Of a stretch of DNA of 55,189 nt, positions 1 to 7,236 are shown piece by piece. This DNA is from Lentisphaerae bacterium RIFOXYA12_64_32 (lineage in GTDB: Bacteria; Verrucomicrobiota; Lentisphaeria; Oligosphaerales; YB12-FULL-65-16): assembly GCA_001803235.1 (NCBI GenBank), contig MHBL01000444.1, positions 1 to 55,189 of the forward strand, in the 5' to 3' direction. The position numbers were made by a program, and so were the translations under genes. Numbering within the stretch: the stretch's first letter is position 1; the number at the start of each line of letters is the position of its first letter. The notes beneath the pieces were generated by a model that had not been told where the DNA came from, made no database searches, and saw only the letters and a program-made list of their open reading frames with translations.

Positions 1-58
1 CCAGTTTCAGCTTGGTATGACCGGGCGGGCCGGCGCCCGGGGGGGGCTGACGCATTAC
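1..58 (+). repeat. Dispersed repeat family A, copy A1 (right end only)
   Basis: The 12-mer CTGACGCATTAC at 47-58 is the right terminus of repeat family A, also seen at 3361-3372 and 15790-15801, and with one change at 50195-50206. Just inside it lies a GC-rich palindrome (CCGGGCG at 21-27 pairing with CGCCCGG at 34-40), as in the other copies. The left part falls before the window. The terminus lies 87 bp before the start codon of the coiled-coil gene at 146, and the -35 box at 67 follows after 8 nt. Confidence 0.6.
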
Positions 59-66
59 GGTTGCTC

Positions 67-95
67 TTGACTTCCTGCGTCTGGTTGCGCATATT
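67..95 (+). promoter_or_regulatory. Predicted sigma-70-type promoter for the gene at 146
   Basis: TTGACT (67-72), a 17-nt spacer and CATATT (90-95) closely match a vegetative promoter. Transcription would start near 102, giving a leader of about 44 nt. A short inverted repeat, TCTCG (95-99) with CGAGA (108-112), covers the predicted start and could be an operator or leader hairpin. The AAGGAG ribosome-binding site is at 134-139. Confidence 0.5.
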
Positions 96-145
96 CTCGG
101 GTTATTACGAGAGGGAGTCGGAACCAGGACAATAAGGAGACGCGC

Positions 146-1066
146 ATGGATCAGTCACCGGAAAAGACCGAGGTCAGCACCAAGAGCAGATGGACGGGCA
201 TTGTGTTGGCCGCGATCTTGATCGTCTTGTTGGTGCAGGGCGGAGTCCTCATCATGGGCGCGAGGCACTGGGTGTCCGTATTTCAGAGCGGCCTTGAGAA
301 CGCCAACGCCAATTCCAGTCGGATCGAAACCGAACTGGCGCAACTGCGCGAGGAGCAGCGTGCTGCCCTTGCCGCCGCCACGGCCGCGGCCAGCGCCAAG
401 CGCGTCCCGTCGATGGAGGAACAGTCCACCCAGGAGGCGGAGTGGGAAACTCAGAAGCAGGACCTGGCCAACAAGCTGTCGGACCGCGTCAACCCGATCC
501 TGAAAAAGCTCAACGAAGGCCAGAACCTGACGAACGAGCAATTGACGGCCGCGCGGGCCGCGATCATCCACGAGATCGACGAGGTCGCGAAGGAAGAGCA
601 GAGACAGAACGCCGAACTTCAACTGATGCTGACCGGCGAGCAGAAGCGCAACCAGGACCTGGTCCACATGATCGCCGGCGAGCAGCAGAAAGCCAAGACC
701 ATGCAGACCATGATCAAGTCCCAGCAGGAGTATACCGCCGAGATCCAGAACAAGTCCGTCACCACATACGAGGTTGCCGCCGACAGCTACCGGATCGCCA
801 ACGAACTGCGGCTCCTGTACATCCAGGAGACGAAGCGCGAGTCCTCGGTGCTCGCCAACACGATGGAAACCGTGAAACTCCCGTTCAAGCTGGTGGAGAA
901 CATGGCCAAGACCAACATCGTCAAGTCCGGCGACCTGAATCGCAAGGAAGAGGAACTCCGGAAGACCTTTGAGGAATTGGCGAGCCGCATGCAGCAGTGC
1001 GCACCGAAGTCAGAACTGATGCAGCCGCCGGTTCAGGACACGACCGCTCCGGCGCCGGCGAAATGA
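146..1066 (+). CDS. Membrane-anchored coiled-coil protein, function unknown
   Basis: This 306-residue protein has a charged N-terminus, one strongly hydrophobic segment at about residues 18-40, and then a long Glu/Gln/Lys/Ala-rich helical region (about 45-205) with the heptad character of a coiled coil. The C-terminus is helical and ends in a short Pro/Ala/Thr tail. It looks like a type II inner-membrane protein with a periplasmic coiled coil, but I recognise no named family. The start is supported by AAGGAG six bases upstream and a good promoter at 67-95. It is monocistronic, sits just downstream of a family A repeat end, and its 3' end overlaps a doubtful minus-strand ORF. A structural or scaffolding envelope role is inference only. 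Confidence 0.8.
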   Translation: MDQSPEKTEVSTKSRWTGIVLAAILIVLLVQGGVLIMGARHWVSVFQSGLENANANSSRIETELAQLREEQRAALAAATAAASAKRVPSMEEQSTQEAEWETQKQDLANKLSDRVNPILKKLNEGQNLTNEQLTAARAAIIHEIDEVAKEEQRQNAELQLMLTGEQKRNQDLVHMIAGEQQKAKTMQTMIKSQQEYTAEIQNKSVTTYEVAADSYRIANELRLLYIQETKRESSVLANTMETVKLPFKLVENMAKTNIVKSGDLNRKEEELRKTFEELASRMQQCAPKSELMQPPVQDTTAPAPAK

Positions 1067-1549
1067 GCGGTGGCGCATGACGGGGCCGGACGCAACGCGA
1101 CGGGCGGGCGGCAAACGCGCCCCGCCCCCATCGTCGCGAAACGCAATGCCCTCGTTCGCGGCATACAAGAACGTCCGCACGATCACCTCGTCCTCGCAGC
1201 GGCCGAACACGAGGCCGGCCAACTGCCGGCGCAACAACTGCACGAAATCGTCCTTCGGGCCGGACGCGACCTTCCGCGTGTACTCAGGATGCGGCAACGG
1301 CGGCTTCGGCAACCGCGCCGCGTAGTGCGGGTTGAAGAGCGTGTCGACCAGCCAGCCACGTCCGGTGCACTTGCTCACGGCCAAGCCGCGCCGCCGGCAG
1401 CCGCCGGATTCGTCGAGGCCATTCCCGGATTCTGGATCTTTGTCGTCCACTCTGTCGATTCCACCGGGGCTCGCCCCTTCCGGCAAGTCCGACGAAGTGG
1501 ACGACAACGTGGACGACGAAGTGGGAATGCTGCCCTTGCCAATTCCCAC
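1010..1549 (-). CDS. Unidentified ORF, possibly a gene remnant
   Basis: A 179-codon minus-strand frame starts with GTG and overlaps the 3' end of the preceding gene convergently by 57 bases. Residues about 55-150 look protein-like (mixed hydrophobic and charged segments such as GWLVDTLFNPHYAARLP and DEVIVRTFLYAANEGIAF). The first 50 residues are Ser/Asp/Gly-rich and the last 25 Arg-rich, so those ends may not be translated. The complementary plus-strand frame has the His/Arg/Gln-rich look of an antisense shadow, which favours the minus strand as the former coding strand. I recognise no family and see no convincing ribosome-binding site. It may be a decayed or horizontally acquired fragment. 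Confidence 0.3.
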   Translation of the reverse strand: MGIGKGSIPTSSSTLSSTSSDLPEGASPGGIDRVDDKDPESGNGLDESGGCRRRGLAVSKCTGRGWLVDTLFNPHYAARLPKPPLPHPEYTRKVASGPKDDFVQLLRRQLAGLVFGRCEDEVIVRTFLYAANEGIAFRDDGGGARLPPARRVASGPVMRHRSFRRRRSGRVLNRRLHQF

Positions 1550-1604
1550 GACCGGAATGACGGCAAGACTCGCGACTCCCGCAGCTGTCGAGCTCTGGGA
1601 GTCT

Positions 1605-1621
1605 CCCCGGCCAAGCCGGGG
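1605..1621. terminator. Short GC-rich hairpin in the 1067-1848 gap
   Basis: CCCCGGC (1605-1611), a CAA loop and GCCGGGG (1615-1621) form a perfect 7-bp stem. There is no clear T-run on either strand, so it is at best a weak terminator or repeat remnant. Apart from the doubtful minus-strand ORF, I see nothing else in this 780-bp gap. Confidence 0.3.
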
Positions 1622-1848
1622 GGTTACCTGTTGAACTTACCGCGGCAATCACCCTTTCCAAGGCTCACCGGACGTGAGTTGCGCCCCCCTGACCGACTTT
1701 CCCGCCATGGAACCTGGTGCTACCTTAGATCTATGGAATCACCGGCAACGCACATGAGGGAACTTTCAGCTAAGAGCCGAGAAGCGACAGGGAAGAACAC
1801 GCGTCCCTCACGCCTGAGCAAGGCAACATAATCAGGAGCCATCCCACC

Positions 1849-3198
1849 ATGACCACGACCGCACCGACCCCGTCCCCAGCCTCCGGCCCCGTCCGTACGC
1901 GCCTGTTCTGGACCTGGGACCACTGCACGGAATGGGCTCTGAACCGGCCAGGCGCGCAGACCATCGGCGCGAGCAACCCCTACTTCCGTTCTCGCGACTC
2001 GTTCGTTGCCGACTACACCCGGCTGCTGAAGTGGTGCGGGCAGCACGGTATCGACGGCGTCGTTGTTTGGGGTCTGCTGCGTGACGTGCACGGCGGCATC
2101 GATGCGGCCCGGCAACTCTGCGACGTGGCGCGCGAGTGCGGAGTCCGCCTTCTCGCGGGCGCCGGCATCAATGCCTACGGCGGCGTGTACTACCAAGGCA
2201 ACTCGCCCTACAGCCTCGCGGCTCACCTCGAAAAACACCCCGACCTGTACGCCGTGGACCCGAACGGCGCCAAACTGCGGAACCTGCCGACCATGCACCA
2301 GGTTGCCTGCCCGTCACGCCCGGAGAACCAGGATTTCGCCGTCACCTCGCTGCGCTGGCTGTTCGAGCAACTCCCGACGCTCGGCGGCGTGCAGATCGAA
2401 AGCGGCGACACGGGTATGTGCCAGTGCCGGCTCTGCCGCGACCGGCGCCAGTTCCCTGCCGGGGTGCTGTCCTGGGAAGACATGGCTATGCTGTACCCGA
2501 TGACCGTCAAGGCCATTCGCGCCGTCGCGCCCGACGCGTGGATCGCCTGCGAAACCTATTCACACCCGGAACCATACGCCGGCCCGGCTGAGCGACCGCC
2601 GGGATTCGGCGACGGCAAGCCAGTCTGGGCCGATGCCTGTCTGGCCAAGTTCCCGGACGATATCCTGGTCCAGTGGGTGGCGGACTTCCACGGCCCGCCA
2701 CGCAACGACCACCCGTGGACAGACGCCGCCAAGGTGAACGCCTCCCCACGGCACACCCACCTCATGCGGGCCCACTTCGGAACGCACTGGATGGGCAACA
2801 TCCGGGGCGAACTCGCCCTGGACTGGATCGCCGCCATGGTCCAGCGCGGCATCGCGTCGGGCTGCACGGCAACCTCCCTTTTCGGCGAGGTGTCCCCCTT
2901 CAACCCAAGTGCGGAGTTGAACTACCTGGCCCTGGCGAACCTCGGCAGCGCGGCAAATCCGACGGCCGATATCAACGTGTTCCGGCGCGATGTCGCGGCG
3001 CCGTTGCTTGGCGGCGTCGAACCCGCCACGGCGTTTGCGGAGTTCGCACGGCGCTGCCGTCAACCGGCCCGCATTCCCGACGCCCTGACGGAAATCCGCC
3101 GCCGCATGGCAGGACTGGATGCGGCGGCAGCCCGCCGCTGGACCTGCCTCGCCGCCTGGCTGGCCTCGTTCGCCGAAGACGCGGCGCCGGCAAAGTGA
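1849..3198 (+). CDS. TIM-barrel glycoside-hydrolase-like protein with CxCxxC motif
   Basis: This 449-residue protein has no signal peptide. It begins with a Thr/Pro/Ala-rich leader, then a region resembling the (beta/alpha)8 scaffold of glycoside-hydrolase-like and DUF4838-type proteins: an Asp-rich strand (GIDGVVVWGLL), several Trp/Tyr-rich loops, and a CQCRLC cysteine cluster at residues 191-196. The DUF4838 protein two genes downstream carries the equivalent cluster CQCDRC, which suggests a related fold and perhaps a shared metal- or substrate-binding loop. AGGAG lies about ten bases before the ATG. A role on plant or algal oligosaccharides is inferred from neighbours and is unproven. The enzyme class cannot be assigned from sequence alone. 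Confidence 0.7.
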   Translation: MTTTAPTPSPASGPVRTRLFWTWDHCTEWALNRPGAQTIGASNPYFRSRDSFVADYTRLLKWCGQHGIDGVVVWGLLRDVHGGIDAARQLCDVARECGVRLLAGAGINAYGGVYYQGNSPYSLAAHLEKHPDLYAVDPNGAKLRNLPTMHQVACPSRPENQDFAVTSLRWLFEQLPTLGGVQIESGDTGMCQCRLCRDRRQFPAGVLSWEDMAMLYPMTVKAIRAVAPDAWIACETYSHPEPYAGPAERPPGFGDGKPVWADACLAKFPDDILVQWVADFHGPPRNDHPWTDAAKVNASPRHTHLMRAHFGTHWMGNIRGELALDWIAAMVQRGIASGCTATSLFGEVSPFNPSAELNYLALANLGSAANPTADINVFRRDVAAPLLGGVEPATAFAEFARRCRQPARIPDALTEIRRRMAGLDAAAARRWTCLAAWLASFAEDAAPAK

Positions 3199-3227
3199 TC
3201 ACCGCAGCAGCAGGCCCCGGACTTCCC

Positions 3228-3372
3228 GTAATGCGTCAGTCGCGGGTGCTGGGCTGCGGGGGGGGCTCGCCCGGCTCGGTCCCGCGGGTGTCGGAGCGAG
3301 CCGCTCCGACCACTTTAGACGCCAGCCCCGGTCAACCTTCGACCTTATGTCCACCCGCCACTGACGCATTAC
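3228..3372. repeat. Dispersed repeat family A, copy A2 (complete, with 20-bp terminal inverted repeats)
   Basis: This 145-bp intergenic element is bounded by terminal inverted repeats that match at 19 of 20 positions: GTAATGCGTCAG... at 3228-3247 and its complement ending ...CTGACGCATTAC at 3353-3372. It contains the palindrome GGAGCGAGCCGCTCC. A 26-nt block at 3292-3317 recurs at 15602-15627 with two differences. The stretch 3303-3358 recurs inverted at 55134-55189 with 51 of 56 identical bases. It encodes nothing and looks like a MITE or REP-type element. Confidence 0.8.
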
Positions 3373-3391
3373 ACTTCCCAGACGCTCTGGG

Positions 3392-3420
3392 TTGCTTACC
3401 GCGCAATGCGCTGACATGTT
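3392..3420 (+). promoter_or_regulatory. Weak predicted promoter for the glycine-zipper lipoprotein
   Basis: TTGCTT (3392-3397), 17 nt and CATGTT (3415-3420) make a weak sigma-70-like pair. The -35 box begins after a 19-nt gap from the CTGACGCATTAC end of repeat copy A2, the same gap as at 15790 and 50195. The spacing pattern is the main reason for listing it. Confidence 0.35.
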
Positions 3421-3534
3421 ATGAGCAACCGCGACGTGCCTGGCGTGGCGGACTGCGCCGCGCCGGCGAACATTCGGACCGGACTTTCCGCTTGTGAAGC
3501 AGGACGGTCAAACAACCCCATGGAGGAACGGCTC

Positions 3535-3822
3535 ATGAAAAAGCTGGCGATCGTTTTGGCGGGTGGAATTCTCATTGCGAGCCTGAGCAGTTGTGAGAGC
3601 CTGAGCGAGCACAAAGGCGCGGCCACGGGCGCCGCCGTCGGCACGGCAGCCGGCGCAGGCCTGGGCTATGCGCTCGGCGGCAAAGACAACAAGGGCACCG
3701 CGACCGCGATCGGCGCCGCGGCCGGAGCGGCCGCTGGCGGTGCAGCCGGGCACTACGGCTACGACAAAAAGCAGGAAGAGAAGAAAGCCGCAGAGCAAAA
3801 GGCGCAGGAACAGCCGAAGTAG
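3535..3822 (+). CDS. Small glycine-zipper lipoprotein
   Basis: This 95-residue protein begins with a lipoprotein signal peptide ending in a lipobox-like LSSC, so Cys20 would be acylated. A Gly/Ala-rich segment follows with the alternating small-residue pattern of glycine-zipper outer-membrane proteins (AATGAAVGTAAGAGLGYALG and a second similar run). The C-terminus is a Lys/Glu/Gln-rich tail. The ATG at 3535 is chosen because GGAGG (3522-3526) precedes it at good spacing and the signal peptide starts there; the open frame continues upstream without a start signal. Family members are usually associated with envelope stress or the outer membrane. It is monocistronic. Confidence 0.8.
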   Translation: MKKLAIVLAGGILIASLSSCESLSEHKGAATGAAVGTAAGAGLGYALGGKDNKGTATAIGAAAGAAAGGAAGHYGYDKKQEEKKAAEQKAQEQPK

Positions 3823-3862
3823 CTCGACGGCGCCCTGCCGACCGCCCCGCAGACCGCGCAAT

Positions 3863-3901
3863 CCGACTGCGAACGCACCCGTTTACGGGAAACGCAGTCG
3901 G
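3863..3901 (+). terminator. Nested stem-loop after the lipoprotein gene
   Basis: CCGACTGCG (3863-3871) pairs perfectly with CGCAGTCGG (3893-3901). Within the loop, CCCG-TTTA-CGGG (3878-3889) forms a second hairpin. It lies 40 bases after the stop codon and is followed by a G-run instead of a T-run, so it is a possible transcription barrier or 3' mRNA stabiliser. Confidence 0.4.
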
Positions 3902-3988
3902 CGGGGGGGGGATCTTCCCAAAGAGCGGCCTTGCGAGGGCATCCTGTCCAGCGCGCTACGCGAGGGAATGCTCAGAAAGGTCCAATCC

Positions 3989-6900
3989 ATGAAGCGCCTC
4001 GCCAGTGCCTGCCTCGCACTTGCCTTGACCGGCGGCTTTCCGAGCCCCTCGACGCTGGCCCAGGCGCCGGCCCCAGTCAAGGCCGCCGCGACAACTCCCC
4101 GTTACGACTTCAACGCGCTGTTCGACAAAGGCGCCGCGGATAAGGAAGGGGACGGCATCGCCTGGATTCAAGGCGGTGCAGAGAAGGAAACCCAGGACGT
4201 CCTGTCTCCACCGTCTGCCATCCGCCTCGACTGCTCGAAGACCAAGCCTGAAGCCCGAGGCGCCAGTGTCTCCTTCTACCTGCTCAAGAGCAAGCTTGAA
4301 CCATTCAAGGGCAAGCCCCTGCTGTTCCGGGCACAGGTCAAGTTGCTGCAGGGCACCGGCCCCATCACGGCGCACATGCGCTGCAGCCATGTGGACGAGA
4401 AGGGTGAATGGCATCACCTGCTGGCCAGCCGCCAGGCGACCTTCAAGGGTTCGCCGGGGCAGTGGGGCGCGCTTGAGCTGCGCTGCATGGTGCCGGCCAA
4501 CGAACAGGCCAACGGCATCGACTTCCAGATCTGGGTCGAGAAAACTCCCGACCCCGCCGTAGTCCTGATCGACGACCCGGTCGTCAACGTCACTGCCGAC
4601 GCGACCGACGCGTTCGTGTCCGGATTCGCGGCGTACGCGCCGGAACAAGGAACCGCCCCGCTCGACCTCGTCAAGGGCGGCAAGCCCCTGGCCGTTATTG
4701 TGACCGAGGAGAAACCTACGCCCACAGTCCTGTATGCGGTGCAGGAACTGAACGAGCACCTCGAACTTTGCACCGGCACGAAGCTTGCCGTCGTCAAGGA
4801 CACCGATCCGGTCGACGGCCCAGCTCTCCACGTAGGCGCAACGATTCTGACGCGACGGCTCGGCATGACGCCCGAACTGCTACCGCCTGACAACTGGGTC
4901 GTGCGGCGCGTGGGCAATGCCATCGTCATCGCCGGCGGCGACAACCGAAACAACCTGACGCCGGTGGGGAACACGAAAGCCCCATTCGGAACGCTCTACG
5001 CGGCGTACGAATTCCTCGAACGCGCCCTGGGCGTGCGCTGGTACTGGCCGGGCGAGCTGGGCCGCGTCACACCCAAGCGCCCGACCCTCTCCCTCGGCAC
5101 CGTGCAGTGGCAGGGCGCGCCGAGCTACGAGACCCGCTTCTGCTGGTACGCGAATCACAAAGACCCGGAAATCACCGGCGCTATGACGTGGGCCTGGTGG
5201 CGGCGCATGCGCTGGGGCGGCGTCGGCGGCGACCCCATCGGCATGCACTCGTTCAACTCGTGGAACAAGAAGTACGGCGCCGAACACCCGGACTGGTTCG
5301 CGCTGCAACGTAACGGCCAGCGCTTGAACAACCCCGACGGCTCCGGAAATGAGCTCGGACACCTGTGCTACACTCATCCCGATGTGCTGGCTGCCGTCAC
5401 CAAGGAGAAGCAGGAGTTGTTCGACAAGACGCCGTGGTCGCGTTACTCGCCCGTCATGACCGGCGACAGCGATGACCTCTACTGGTGTCAGTGCGACCGC
5501 TGCAAACCGTTGATCCGTCCCCAGGACGGCCGCGAAGGCGCGCACAGCCTGGGCATGTGGACGTTCGTCAACCAGGTTGCAGCCGAACTCCGCAAGACGC
5601 ACCCCGACCGCTACATCACCTGCTGCGCCTATGCGAGTTACCGGAAGGACCCCAAGGACGTGTTTCTCGAGCCCAACGTGGCCGTCACGCTCTGTGCCGG
5701 ACATTTCCCCAACCAACTCTGGCAGCCGGACGTCAAGGACAGATACGTCGGCTGGATCCAGAAGTGGTCTGCGAAGTCCGCAAACCTCTACGTCTGGGAC
5801 TACTGGAACAGCCCGCGCTACGGCAAAGGCGTGTACGGCGCGCCCGCCATCTTCCCGCATGCCATCCAGGAGTGGTTCCTGCTCGAGCGCGGTCGCGTCA
5901 AAGGCCATGCCATTGAGTGGTCGGACATCGATCACAATGGCGAAAGCATCGGCGGTTGGGCCGACTGGATGTTCGACGCCGTCAACGCCTACACCGCCAT
6001 GCGCCTGCTCTGGGACCTGGACCAGAACGTGGACGCCATGCTTGACGAGTTCTACACGCAGTTCTACGGCCCGGCCGGCCCGGGCGTGAAGCGCTTCCAC
6101 GACGCCATGGAGGCCGCCTACGCGAATCCGAACGGCAAGGGCGGCCCCGAATTCGCCTGGGACTGGAACACCTGCTGGGTAAACACCTATCCCCAGGACT
6201 TCGTGGCAGACGTCATGGGTTCCCTGCGCGACGCCGTCAAGGCTGCGGAGGGACAGGAACCGTACCACGCCCGGGCGGAAAGGACACTGAAAGGTTTCCT
6301 ACCCTTCGAGAACGCCAGCCGCCGCTACGGCGCCGCTGCCACCAACGCCGTCACCAACGTCGAAGTCCGGTTGCCGACCGCCCCGACGCCCCCCGCTATC
6401 GACGGCAATCTCGACGACACGTGTTGGCAAACGGCCGTCGTTGCCGGCGGCTTCGTCGACAGCTTCAATAGCGCCGAACTGCGCGCCAAGACCGAAATGC
6501 GTCTGGCGCGGGACGATAAGAGCCTCTTCATCGCCATCCGTGCCGAACTGCCGGACGACCGAGCGAAAACGACGCTGCCCCCAGACAGTGTCGACCGGTA
6601 CGTCTGGGAGAACGAAAGCTGCGAAATGTTCCTCGTGCAGGGCGTGAAGAAATACCAGTTCCTGATCGGCCCGGGAAACATCTACGCCGACAACTACCAC
6701 CCGGACCTGAACCAGAAGTTCGCCATGGACATGTTCCAGTGGACCTGCGCCGGCGTCCAGTACAAGGCAGTTTCAACGGGTAAGGAATGGACGGCGGAAC
6801 TGGCCGTGCCGCTGGCGTCCATGGAACTGGCACCGCCAACCAAGGACGCGCCCTGGCGCGTCAACTTCTGCCGCAATTTTTTCTACTCCCTCGATCCGCC

Positions 6901-7003
6901 GGACACGAAGGCCCCGCACTGGCAGACTGAACTCTCGACCTGGCGCCCGACTTTCGGCTCGTTCCACAATGTGGACAGATTCGGAACGCTGTGGTTTGAG
7001 TGA
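3989..7003 (+). CDS. Secreted DUF4838-domain protein with C-terminal CBM9-like domain
   Basis: This 1004-residue exported protein has a signal peptide (KRLASACLALALTGGF...LAQA) and a beta-rich N-terminal domain to about residue 220. A region resembling the alpha-glucuronidase N-terminal fold (about 240-360) precedes a DUF4838 catalytic-like TIM barrel with the cysteine cluster CQCDRC at residues 500-505 and many Trp/Tyr residues. From about residue 790 a beta-sandwich (PAIDGNLDDTCWQTA...) resembles carbohydrate-binding module family 9/DOMON-like domains. The ATG at 3989 follows GAAAGG and starts the signal peptide; an ATG at 3968 in frame is possible, while the much longer open frame is not signal-like. 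DUF4838 proteins are thought to act on polysaccharides, but the reaction is unknown. A 9-bp GC hairpin follows the stop. Confidence 0.8.
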   Translation: MKRLASACLALALTGGFPSPSTLAQAPAPVKAAATTPRYDFNALFDKGAADKEGDGIAWIQGGAEKETQDVLSPPSAIRLDCSKTKPEARGASVSFYLLKSKLEPFKGKPLLFRAQVKLLQGTGPITAHMRCSHVDEKGEWHHLLASRQATFKGSPGQWGALELRCMVPANEQANGIDFQIWVEKTPDPAVVLIDDPVVNVTADATDAFVSGFAAYAPEQGTAPLDLVKGGKPLAVIVTEEKPTPTVLYAVQELNEHLELCTGTKLAVVKDTDPVDGPALHVGATILTRRLGMTPELLPPDNWVVRRVGNAIVIAGGDNRNNLTPVGNTKAPFGTLYAAYEFLERALGVRWYWPGELGRVTPKRPTLSLGTVQWQGAPSYETRFCWYANHKDPEITGAMTWAWWRRMRWGGVGGDPIGMHSFNSWNKKYGAEHPDWFALQRNGQRLNNPDGSGNELGHLCYTHPDVLAAVTKEKQELFDKTPWSRYSPVMTGDSDDLYWCQCDRCKPLIRPQDGREGAHSLGMWTFVNQVAAELRKTHPDRYITCCAYASYRKDPKDVFLEPNVAVTLCAGHFPNQLWQPDVKDRYVGWIQKWSAKSANLYVWDYWNSPRYGKGVYGAPAIFPHAIQEWFLLERGRVKGHAIEWSDIDHNGESIGGWADWMFDAVNAYTAMRLLWDLDQNVDAMLDEFYTQFYGPAGPGVKRFHDAMEAAYANPNGKGGPEFAWDWNTCWVNTYPQDFVADVMGSLRDAVKAAEGQEPYHARAERTLKGFLPFENASRRYGAAATNAVTNVEVRLPTAPTPPAIDGNLDDTCWQTAVVAGGFVDSFNSAELRAKTEMRLARDDKSLFIAIRAELPDDRAKTTLPPDSVDRYVWENESCEMFLVQGVKKYQFLIGPGNIYADNYHPDLNQKFAMDMFQWTCAGVQYKAVSTGKEWTAELAVPLASMELAPPTKDAPWRVNFCRNFFYSLDPPDTKAPHWQTELSTWRPTFGSFHNVDRFGTLWFE

Positions 7004-7004
7004 C

Positions 7005-7025
7005 GCCCCGCCCACCGGGCGGGGC
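7005..7025 (+). terminator. Perfect GC hairpin directly after the DUF4838 gene
   Basis: GCCCCGCCC (7005-7013), an ACC loop and GGGCGGGGC (7017-7025) start one base after the stop codon. The stem is very stable, but no T-tract follows. It abuts repeat copy B1, so it might belong to that element. Confidence 0.45.
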
Positions 7026-7029
7026 AGCC

Positions 7030-7186
7030 GTGGCGCGGGACCTCCGGGACCGCAGCAGAGTGCCCTCGGGCCGTCCCGGCCCGAGACCCACGGCCGGAGA
7101 TCCGTCTTCGCGCGAACAGCTTCGCCGGACAGGGCCGGCCGAAGCACCCCGCTTCGGCGCGGGACACGCCGAACCACTGTGCATAC
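7030..7186 (+). repeat. Dispersed repeat family B, copy B1
   Basis: This 157-bp intergenic block shares its start (GTGGCGCGGGACCTCCGGGA) and its end (CCGCTTCGGCGCGGGACACG, then GCCGAACCACTG) with copies at 11417-11538 and, inverted, 36958-37080. The middle is a set of GC-rich inverted repeats and is longer here than in the other copies. It lies between two secreted-protein genes and ends 50 bp before the next start codon. Confidence 0.75.
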
Positions 7187-7236
7187 GGTTGCCTTCCAGC
7201 CCGCACAGGCAGCAGTAGGGAAGAGAGAGGTTTCTC

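Noticed and set aside
3380..3400. Sigma-54 type promoters, since three candidate -35 boxes read TTGC.
   Set aside because: No GG at -24 precedes any of them, whereas sigma-70-like -10 boxes follow at 17 nt.
7000..7218. Similar translated peptides at 7000-7218, 11408-11617 and 36914-37053 that suggest a small protein family.
   Set aside because: The similarity is at DNA level over an inverted-repeat element (family B), in different frames and strands, without start signals.
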